From assembly GCF_024347395.1 (NCBI RefSeq), contig NZ_AP025472.1, forward strand, positions 1-64,000: a stretch of 64,000 nt of DNA. The letters run 5' to 3'. Below the pieces are notes generated by a model. That model did no database searches. It had not been told where the DNA came from and saw nothing but the letters and a program-made list of their open reading frames with translations. This DNA comes from Vibrio cortegadensis (lineage in GTDB: Bacteria > Pseudomonadota > Gammaproteobacteria > Enterobacterales > Vibrionaceae). Every line of letters begins with the position of its first letter. Position 1 is the first letter of the stretch. Positions 56,854-64,000 of the stretch are shown here, piece by piece. A program made the translations under genes and the position numbers.

Positions 56854-57708
56854 TTACTCAGGAACAATCCACTCAACCTTGAAATGCCCAGTTGCTGGTG
56901 CAATGGCCTCTTTCAAGTAAGGTAGAATTTCATTCATTTGGGCTTCTAACTTCCAAGGAGGATTAATCACAATCATACCTGATGCTGTCATTCCGCGTTC
57001 ATTGGTATCTGGCGACACGCCTAACTCGATTTGTAAGATTTTGCGAATCCCTAAACCTTGCAAACCTTCGATCATATCTTCAATGTCGCAGCGATTAACC
57101 ACAGGGTACCAAATGGCGTAAATGCCCGTTGCCCAGCGTTTATGGCTTTGTGCGATAGCCGTGACGACATCTCGATACTCTTTTGCTAATTCGTAAGGAG
57201 GGTCAATCAGAACCAAACCACGTCGTTCTTTCGGTGGCAAGCTACCCTTTAAACGTTGAAAACCATCCTCTTTGTAGATACTGACTTGGCGATCGCGATG
57301 AAATTCTTGCTCAAGCAGTGGGTGGTCACTCGGGTGAAGTTCAGTCAGCACCATACGATCTCCCTGACGCAAATGTGCGCGGGCAACTCGTGGTGAGCCT
57401 GGGTAATAACGCAGCTCATCGCCATCATTCAATGCTTGGATGGCATCTAGGTAGCTTTGAATGTCTTCAGGAATATCCACCTTTGGATCTTGCTCCATTG
57501 GGTGTAAGCGTGCGATACCTTGTTTGTATTCACCTGTTTTTTCTGACCATTCGTGAGTCAGATCGTAGCGACCAACGCCTGAGTGAGTATCGTGGTAGAC
57601 AAAAGGCTTATCTTTTTGTTTAAGAGAATTAAGGATAAGGCTTTGTACAATGTGTTTTACTACATCTGCGTGGTTGCCTGCATGAAAGCTGTGACGATAA
57701 CTGAGCAA
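56854..57708 (-). CDS. rlmJ: 23S rRNA (adenine-2030-N6)-methyltransferase RlmJ
   Basis: The 284-residue protein begins MLSYRHSFHAGNHADVVKH, the family signature, and contains the methyltransferase motif LIDPPYE near 166-172. RlmJ methylates A2030 of 23S rRNA. It is divergent from prlC across 160 bases. Confidence 0.94.
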   Translation of the reverse strand: MLSYRHSFHAGNHADVVKHIVQSLILNSLKQKDKPFVYHDTHSGVGRYDLTHEWSEKTGEYKQGIARLHPMEQDPKVDIPEDIQSYLDAIQALNDGDELRYYPGSPRVARAHLRQGDRMVLTELHPSDHPLLEQEFHRDRQVSIYKEDGFQRLKGSLPPKERRGLVLIDPPYELAKEYRDVVTAIAQSHKRWATGIYAIWYPVVNRCDIEDMIEGLQGLGIRKILQIELGVSPDTNERGMTASGMIVINPPWKLEAQMNEILPYLKEAIAPATGHFKVEWIVPE

Positions 57709-57868
57709 AATAATTTCTCGCTTAACTGAATGAACCGTGAAGTCTCAAAATTTGATACTCCAAACAAACTAATGTGAATGATTATACGCCACTATTGAAA
57801 ATTGCATAAGCTGCCTACATTTATTAGACGTATATAATGATAAAAAGACGAATTTAAAAGGATGCCTC

Positions 57869-59911
57869 ATGTCTAATCCACTACTGACGTTTACCGATTT
57901 ACCCCCGTTTTCTCAGATCCAACCTGAGCATATCAAGCCAGCTGTTGAAGCGGTCATAGCTGAATGCCGAGCAAAAATTGACGATGTATTAGAAAATAAC
58001 ACCACGCCAACATGGGATAATGTAATCGCACCTATCGAAGATGTGGATGATAAATTAAGCCAAGTTTGGTCGCCGGTGAGTCATATGAACTCTGTCGTCA
58101 ATAGTGATGAGTTGCGTGATGCTTATGAGAGTTGCTTACCATTGCTGTCTGAATATGGCACTTGGGTTGGGCAACATAAAGGGCTATTTGAAGCCTATAA
58201 AGCCATCAAGGCGAGTGATGCTTTTGATTCACTAGAGCAAGCGAAGAAAAAGACCATCACCGATTCACTGCGTGATTTTGAGCTTTCGGGCATTGGCTTA
58301 CCTGCTGATGAGCAGCATCGCTATGGTGAGATCAGCAAACGCATGTCGGAGCTAGGATCGCAGTTTTCCAACAATGTACTTGATGCCACAATGGGCTGGA
58401 ACAAACACATTACTGATGTGGTTGAACTGGCGGGTATGCCGGAATCAGCAATTGCAGCGGCGAAAGAAACCGCAGAATCTAAAGAGCTTGATGGCTACCT
58501 GCTGACACTTGAAATGCCGTCATACCTACCGGTGATGGTGTATTGTGATAACCAAGCACTACGCGCAGAAATGTATGAAGCGTATGTAACACGCGCCTCT
58601 GATCGCGGTCCAAAAGCGGGCGAGTGGGATAATACTGAGCTGATTGCGGAACAATTGAAGTTGCGCCATGAAATTTCCCGGATGCTAGGTTTTAACACTT
58701 ATAGTGAAAAGTCGTTGGCGACCAAAATGGCAGAAAACACGTCTCAAGTGATTGGCTTCTTAAATGATCTTGCGGTGAAAGCGAAACCACAAGGTGAAAA
58801 AGAAGTTGAAGAGTTGCGTCAATTTGCAGAAAAAGAGTTTGGCGTAACAGAGCTGAACTTGTGGGATATCCCTTACTACAGCGAAAAACAGAAGCAGCAC
58901 TTATTCCAGATTTCAGATGAAGAGTTGCGTCCTTATTTCCCTGAAGAGAAAGTCGTTAGCGGATTGTTCGAAGTGTTGAATCGTGTATTTGGCATGCAAG
59001 TAAAAGAGCGAAAGGACGTGGATACTTGGCATCATTCTGTTCGCTTCTTTGATATCTTTGATTCGAACGACACACTACGCGGCAGTTTCTACTTAGACCT
59101 ATATGCTCGCGAACACAAACGTGGTGGCGCATGGATGGATGAGTGTCGCGTACGTCGTCTGACTGAATCTGGTGATCTGCAAACTCCCGTCGCCTACCTG
59201 ACGTGTAACTTCAATAAACCTGTCGGTGATAAACCAGCCTTATTCACGCACGATGAAGTGGTGACCCTATTCCACGAAACCGGTCATGGTATTCACCATA
59301 TGCTAACAAAAGTGGATACCGGCTCTGTTTCTGGGATTAATGGCGTACCTTGGGACGCGGTAGAGTTACCAAGCCAGTTCTTAGAGAATTGGTGTTGGGA
59401 AGAAGAGGCATTGGCGTTTATTTCAGGACATTTTGAGACGGGCGAACCACTGCCGAAAGCGATGCTAGAAAAGATGTTAGCGGCGAAAAATTTTCAATCA
59501 GCGATGTTTATTTTGCGTCAACTAGAGCTTGGGTTATTCGATTTCACACTTCATACCGAGTTTGATCCTGAGTTGGGTGCTCGCGTGTTGGAAACGCTCC
59601 AAGAGGTAAAAGCGAAAGTTGCTGTATTGCCAAGTTTGGAATGGAACCGCTTCTCTCATAGCTTCAGCCATATTTTTGCTGGTGGTTATAGCGCAGGTTA
59701 CTACAGCTATTTATGGGCAGAAGTACTTTCAGCGGATGCATTCTCTCGATTTGAAGAGGAAGGGATTTTTAATCAAGAGACGGGTCAAAGCTTCCTTAAT
59801 AACATCCTAGAAATGGGCGGAAGCGAAGAGCCGATGGAACTCTTTAAACGTTTCCGTGGCCGCGAGCCTCAAATTGATGCCATGTTGCGTCATGCTGGGA
59901 TTAACGCGTAA
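57869..59911 (+). CDS. prlC: Oligopeptidase A (M3 metallopeptidase)
   Basis: PrlC degrades short peptides, including cleaved signal peptides, in the cytosol. The 680-residue protein has the zinc motif HETGH at about 469-473 within the longer LFHETGHGIHH, and the downstream zinc-binding glutamate region. A ribosome site AAGGA precedes the ATG. A terminator follows. Confidence 0.96.
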   Translation: MSNPLLTFTDLPPFSQIQPEHIKPAVEAVIAECRAKIDDVLENNTTPTWDNVIAPIEDVDDKLSQVWSPVSHMNSVVNSDELRDAYESCLPLLSEYGTWVGQHKGLFEAYKAIKASDAFDSLEQAKKKTITDSLRDFELSGIGLPADEQHRYGEISKRMSELGSQFSNNVLDATMGWNKHITDVVELAGMPESAIAAAKETAESKELDGYLLTLEMPSYLPVMVYCDNQALRAEMYEAYVTRASDRGPKAGEWDNTELIAEQLKLRHEISRMLGFNTYSEKSLATKMAENTSQVIGFLNDLAVKAKPQGEKEVEELRQFAEKEFGVTELNLWDIPYYSEKQKQHLFQISDEELRPYFPEEKVVSGLFEVLNRVFGMQVKERKDVDTWHHSVRFFDIFDSNDTLRGSFYLDLYAREHKRGGAWMDECRVRRLTESGDLQTPVAYLTCNFNKPVGDKPALFTHDEVVTLFHETGHGIHHMLTKVDTGSVSGINGVPWDAVELPSQFLENWCWEEEALAFISGHFETGEPLPKAMLEKMLAAKNFQSAMFILRQLELGLFDFTLHTEFDPELGARVLETLQEVKAKVAVLPSLEWNRFSHSFSHIFAGGYSAGYYSYLWAEVLSADAFSRFEEEGIFNQETGQSFLNNILEMGGSEEPMELFKRFRGREPQIDAMLRHAGINA

Positions 59912-59931
59912 TTCAGGCGGGGTCGTTAGTT

Positions 59932-59961
59932 AAAAAAGAGTCACTTTGGTGGCTCTTTTTT
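59932..59961 (+). terminator. Intrinsic terminator after prlC
   Basis: AAAAGAGTCAC and GTGGCTCTTTT pair with one wobble, followed by a T run. The A run allows use by asnC on the other strand. Confidence 0.8.
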
Positions 59962-59998
59962 ACATTTAAGTCTATGTTTATATTCTTGTTTGGTTGAA

Positions 59999-60463
59999 TT
60001 ATGGATTTACATTTCTATTTATAGGGTTTTGCAAAGAGATCAGTGTTTCAGTGGATTGCACTTCATCAATGGCTTGTAATTTATCAATCAAAACAAATTG
60101 CAGCTCTTCAATGGATTTACACATCAGTTTCACAAAAATATTGTAAGCCCCAGTGGTGTAATAAGCCTCAACAACTTCATCAAGGGCATTGAGTTTCGCT
60201 ATCGCAGAATGATAATCACGAGCTGCATTAAGGTTGATGCCGATAAAGCAGCATACGTCGTAACCGAGTTTTTTGGTATTAACGACAACTTCTGTGCCTT
60301 GAATGATCTCAGCGGTTTTCATCTTCTCGATACGAACATGAATGGTCGCGGGGCTAACATTAAATTGTTTCGCCATTTCAGCATAAGGGGTCCGAGCATC
60401 TTCCATCAGTGTTTTGAGTATCGCTCGATCTAAATCATCAAGGCGACTATTAGATGCATGCAT
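59999..60463 (-). CDS. asnC: Lrp/AsnC-family regulator AsnC
   Basis: The 154-residue protein has an N-terminal HTH (about 8-60; PYAEMAKQFNVSPATIHVRIEKM) and a C-terminal RAM ligand domain. Blocks such as YDVCCFIGI, EAYYTTG and STETLISLQNP closely match enteric AsnC, which senses asparagine and controls asnA. No asnA gene is adjacent here. The start is supported by GGAG five to six bases upstream. Confidence 0.88.
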   Translation of the reverse strand: MHASNSRLDDLDRAILKTLMEDARTPYAEMAKQFNVSPATIHVRIEKMKTAEIIQGTEVVVNTKKLGYDVCCFIGINLNAARDYHSAIAKLNALDEVVEAYYTTGAYNIFVKLMCKSIEELQFVLIDKLQAIDEVQSTETLISLQNPINRNVNP

Positions 60464-60568
60464 ATTAACTCCTTATTTTACGTAATTAGACTATGTTAAC
60501 AGGTAAAAGTATATTTTATCATCAGGGGTGATAGTATTAACAAATATAACTTTATTGGGATAACATTA

Positions 60569-63500
60569 GTGCGTGCCATCTTTTTTATTTTCGTCGCATT
60601 CTGTAGTTTTTTTGCTTCTGCACAAAGTAAAGATGTACTAATCATCCACTCCTACCATCAAGGCTTTTTTTGGACTGATGCCTTTCAGTCTGGGCTTCAA
60701 TCTCGACTCGACACAAGAAACATCCCTTACCGAGTGGTTTATTTAGACACGAAGCGTTTCCAAAGTGCTGAATATTTAGAACAACTTTATCAACTCTATA
60801 AAACCAAATTTCAAAATGAAGAATTTCAAGCGATTGTCGTGAGTGATAATAACGCGCTTAATTTAATGCAGCGTTTAAGTTCTGAATTAAAAAACACCCC
60901 CGTTATTTTTGGTGGAATCAATAATTATCGTCCAGAGATGCACGCTAGCCTGAACGCGACGGGTGTGACGGAAGATATTAATTTGATGGGCAATATCTTG
61001 ATGATTCAAGACTTGATGCCTGATGCAGAGAAGATCACGGTTATATCTGATCATTCAGTCACCGGACATGAAATTCGATCGCAAGTTGATGAATTCATAG
61101 AACAAAACCCAATCTATAAGAAAAAAATTGAACATTATGTTCCAGATACCTATGAAGAGCTTCTCGCTAGAACAGCGTCGTTTGATCGAAAAAATAGCAT
61201 TCTCTTTTGGGTTTACTATCGCGATATTAATGGTTGGGTAAGTGACAATCAGCAATGGAAAAAATTAAACCAAGTCGCTTCTGCCCCTTTGTTTGTTATT
61301 CATGATCTTGGGTTAGGTTATGGAGCGGTTGGGGGGATCATGCAAAGTGGCTTAATCCAAGGGAAAGCTACGGGTGATTTACTACTTAAGGTTCTTGGTA
61401 ACCTAAACCAACCTTTGCCAGCTGTGACCTCTGCTTCCCCTGAAATTAAGTTGGATTATGAAGCACTCGTTCGTTGGGAATTAATGGCTGATGACGTGGA
61501 ACATTCTGCACTGTTGAATAAGCCTGAAACTTTTTTTAGTCGAAATCAAGAAGCGCTACAGACGTTCGGTGTTGTGTTTATCGTGATGTCTATAGTGATC
61601 ATATTCCTCGTCTATTACCTCCGACGAATCAAAAATAGTGAAGTCGCCGCGCGTAAGAGTCAACTCTTATTAGAGTCCGTATTTGATCAAAGCTTCCAGT
61701 ATATCGGCATGCTTGATCGTCATGGGCGACTCATTTCAAGCAATAGCAAACTTCAGGGGCTGTTTTTCCATCAAGGCATTAAACTGGATAAACCATTCTG
61801 GCTATATAAACATTGGCAAAATATGACGGCTGAAAAGCTCGAAGCGCTGTTTGTCCAAGGTCAGAAAAGTATCGTCTCTTTTGAAGCGGATGTGTGGTCG
61901 CAAAACAAAGGTCTGATTATTTTAGAGTTGTCGCTGAAACCTATGCTTTCTGATGACCAGACGGATGCGAATGTTTTGCTAGAGGCGAGGGATATTACGT
62001 CTCGCAAGTTGACAGAAGATAAACTCCATCAGCGTGAAATGAACTTGCGGACTTATTACGAGTTACAGCCCGTGATGATGGTGACGCTTGATAGCAACAA
62101 CCGAATCCAACAAGTAAATCAATTTACGGAGAAGTTGCTTGGCTACCCGCAAGGGAAGTTACTCGGTCAACGCTTACGTGTTTTTTATAATGATGAGAAT
62201 GCCATTATTCCAAGGCATGTATTGCTTCAGCCTAAGCAAGCGATGGAAGGCGTGTGGCGACGTGAAATTCAATATCGTCATGCTGATGGGCATACTATAT
62301 GGGTGCGTGAAAATATTAGACCACTGCATGATTCTGGTGAATTACTGATTGTCGGTGAGGATATTAGTGAAACTTATGCGCTGTCAGAAAAATTGGAGTA
62401 TCAAGCTCAATACGATTTGCTCACCAATACTTACAACCGAAACCATTTTGATATTGAGTTGAAGAAAGCGCTTCTTGAAGTTGAAAACCATATGAGAACG
62501 CATGCGATGCTGTTCCTCGACCTTGATCAACTCAAAGTGATTAATGACACGGCAGGGCATGATGCAGGTGATGCTGCGATTAAATTCTGTGCCAAAGTGT
62601 TGGAAGAAGTTCTGCCATATAACTCGATCTTGTCGCGTATGGGCGGGGATGAATTTGCCGTTCTTCTCAAAGACTGTACGGAATTTGATGCGATTAAAGT
62701 GGCGCGAAACATTATTTCAACCTTGGGTGATCAAGTGTTTACTTGGGAAGAGATTAAACTGAATTTAACCTGCTCAATTGGCGTTCGACTTATTGATCAT
62801 ACTGTTACCTCTTCGCAAATGGTTCATGCTCAAGCAGATACAGCTTGCCATGCTGCAAAAGAAGAAGGGCGTAACCGCTTTAGTTTGTACCACCAAGACG
62901 ATGAAGATATTCGCCGTAGGCAGTTAGAGATGGAGTGCGTGAATTTAGTTCATAATGCACTGGCTCATGATCGCCTAGAACTCTTTGGTCAGCGAATTTT
63001 AGGTTTAAATCTTTACGATAATCAGAAGATGCACTTCGAGATCTTGGTGAGAATGAAAAATCATCAAGGAGACTATATTTCTCCTGGGATTTTTATACCG
63101 GCTTCGGAGCGTTACAACATTGCGCACTTGATTGATAAACAGGTTGTGACTAAAACCTTGAATTGGTTAGAAGCGCACCCAGAAGCAGTGGCGGACTTAG
63201 GGATCTGTTCGATTAATCTATCGGGTCACTCGATGGGTAACCAAGAGTTCATTGATTTTCTTTTGCATACCTTATCGGCAAGTTCAGTACCGTGTGACAA
63301 GATTTGTTTAGAGATCACTGAAACCGCAGCCATGAGTAACATGAATCAAGCGATAGAGTTCTTTACTCGCTTGAAATCCTTGGGTTGCCTCATTGCTTTA
63401 GATGACTTTGGGTCAGGTTTATCATCGTTTGGTTATTTAAAAAAATTACCAGTGGATATCGTGAAAATTGATGGTCTGTTCGTTCGGGATATGGACGTTA

Positions 63501-63706
63501 ATGAAACCGATTATGTCATGGTAAGAGCGATCAATGATTTAGCCAAGCAGATGGGCAAACATACGGTGGCAGAGTTTGTCGAAAATACGAAAATTATCGA
63601 TAAACTTCTGGAAATAGATGTCGATTTTGCCCAAGGGTATGTCATTGGTCGACCTAAACCGCTCGCTGAATTAGTCAGTGAGTTGAGCCTAGAAAAGGCC
63701 GTGTGA
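60569..63706 (+). CDS. Periplasmic-sensor PAS-GGDEF-EAL cyclic-di-GMP protein
   Basis: The 1045-residue protein has a signal peptide (1-18), a periplasmic ABC-substrate-binding-like sensor (about 22-310), one membrane helix (about 331-352), two PAS-like domains (about 365-480 and 490-605), a diguanylate cyclase domain with intact GGDEF (about 692-696) and a phosphodiesterase EAL domain (about 785-1040). The EAL signature reads EILVRM. Other catalytic residues seem kept: NLSG, EITE, DDFGSG, KIDG, AEFVE and QGY. It may both make and break c-di-GMP. The GTG start follows GGGA. AsnC is divergent. Confidence 0.92.
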   Translation: MRAIFFIFVAFCSFFASAQSKDVLIIHSYHQGFFWTDAFQSGLQSRLDTRNIPYRVVYLDTKRFQSAEYLEQLYQLYKTKFQNEEFQAIVVSDNNALNLMQRLSSELKNTPVIFGGINNYRPEMHASLNATGVTEDINLMGNILMIQDLMPDAEKITVISDHSVTGHEIRSQVDEFIEQNPIYKKKIEHYVPDTYEELLARTASFDRKNSILFWVYYRDINGWVSDNQQWKKLNQVASAPLFVIHDLGLGYGAVGGIMQSGLIQGKATGDLLLKVLGNLNQPLPAVTSASPEIKLDYEALVRWELMADDVEHSALLNKPETFFSRNQEALQTFGVVFIVMSIVIIFLVYYLRRIKNSEVAARKSQLLLESVFDQSFQYIGMLDRHGRLISSNSKLQGLFFHQGIKLDKPFWLYKHWQNMTAEKLEALFVQGQKSIVSFEADVWSQNKGLIILELSLKPMLSDDQTDANVLLEARDITSRKLTEDKLHQREMNLRTYYELQPVMMVTLDSNNRIQQVNQFTEKLLGYPQGKLLGQRLRVFYNDENAIIPRHVLLQPKQAMEGVWRREIQYRHADGHTIWVRENIRPLHDSGELLIVGEDISETYALSEKLEYQAQYDLLTNTYNRNHFDIELKKALLEVENHMRTHAMLFLDLDQLKVINDTAGHDAGDAAIKFCAKVLEEVLPYNSILSRMGGDEFAVLLKDCTEFDAIKVARNIISTLGDQVFTWEEIKLNLTCSIGVRLIDHTVTSSQMVHAQADTACHAAKEEGRNRFSLYHQDDEDIRRRQLEMECVNLVHNALAHDRLELFGQRILGLNLYDNQKMHFEILVRMKNHQGDYISPGIFIPASERYNIAHLIDKQVVTKTLNWLEAHPEAVADLGICSINLSGHSMGNQEFIDFLLHTLSASSVPCDKICLEITETAAMSNMNQAIEFFTRLKSLGCLIALDDFGSGLSSFGYLKKLPVDIVKIDGLFVRDMDVNETDYVMVRAINDLAKQMGKHTVAEFVENTKIIDKLLEIDVDFAQGYVIGRPKPLAELVSELSLEKAV

Positions 63707-63761
63707 TGGCGGTACACTTGCGAACTCTTTTTAATACTATAACTTCATGCGGAGCCTAACT

Positions 63762-64000
63762 TTGCAGCTACAACTGATTTGCGAAGATCCAACCCAATCC
63801 TCACGACTTCAAACCTTGGCACAACGCTGGCAATTAACTCATGATGAGCAGAGCATTTTTGCTTTAGTGCTGACACAAGAGCGCCTTGAATTACGAAAAT
63901 TGGATGAGCCCAAATTAGGTGCGATTTTTGTCGACCTGATTGGCGGTGCGGTGGGGCACAGACGTAAATTTGGTGGTGGCAAAGGACAGTCAATAGCCAA
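63762..64000 (+). CDS. rsmJ: 16S rRNA (guanine-1516-N2)-methyltransferase RsmJ, partial at window end
   Basis: Translation from TTG at 63762 gives LQLICEDPTQSS and later LELRKLDEPKLGAIFVDLIG and HRRKFGGGKGQSIA, which match the N-terminal third of RsmJ (YhiQ). GGAG lies seven bases before the TTG. The frame stays open to the last base, so about 80 codons are visible and the rest is outside the window. Confidence 0.9.
   Translation, partial: MQLQLICEDPTQSSRLQTLAQRWQLTHDEQSIFALVLTQERLELRKLDEPKLGAIFVDLIGGAVGHRRKFGGGKGQSIA

Overview
The window is a chromosomal segment of a Vibrio-type gammaproteobacterium that starts at the GTG codon of dnaA, so the molecule was probably linearised at its replication origin. 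Genus-level evidence is the order dnaA-dnaN-recF-gyrB, a 16S-23S spacer with tRNA-Glu/Lys/Ala/Val, an ilvY-ilvC-ubiK-vexRAB-rep-cytochrome c5 neighbourhood like that of Vibrio cholerae, and a sigma factor/kinase locus like EcfP-PknT of Vibrio parahaemolyticus. I cannot name the species.

Layout. 1-6057: replication core. 6058-7070: a heat-shock unit (sigma-32 promoter, long leader with a ROSE-like hairpin, small heat-shock protein). 7087-14014: avtA, glyQS, two small membrane proteins, tusA and a LysR regulator. 14172-18819: acuI and the fatty-acid oxidation operon fadBA, with a FadR box upstream. 19036-21703: yigZ, trkH, hemG. 21780-28157: a complete rRNA operon, P1/P2-boxA-16S-Glu-Lys-Ala-Val-23S-5S-Thr-5S-Asp-terminator, with two 5S genes. 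28177-38727: ilvY/ilvC, ubiK, the vexRAB efflux operon, rep and cytochrome c5. 38977-40286: a tRNA array Arg-His-(decayed Pro)-Pro-His-Pro that runs into four tandem copies of a ~139-bp unit carrying a tRNA-Pro 3'-end sequence and a terminator. 40813-46338: a five-domain oligopeptide ABC importer. 46443-47384: a SPOR-domain envelope protein. 47459-55225: an accessory signalling locus: Ser/Thr kinase, secreted protein, ECF sigma factor, membrane-anchored protein and a paralogous lipoprotein. 55381-64000: gorA, rlmJ, prlC, asnC, a periplasmic-sensor GGDEF/EAL protein and the start of rsmJ.

Most of the window is conserved core genome. The most unusual material is (i) the tRNA-Pro-derived tandem array, which resembles in architecture the tyrT/rtT repeats of Escherichia coli but is built on a different tRNA; (ii) the kinase-ECF locus, where the sigma factor has a Ser-Thr-Thr-Ala stretch in place of the acidic DAED-type motif; (iii) the paralogous surface proteins beside that locus; (iv) a ROSE-like RNA thermometer; and (v) a divergent second 5S gene whose changes are compensated across its helices.
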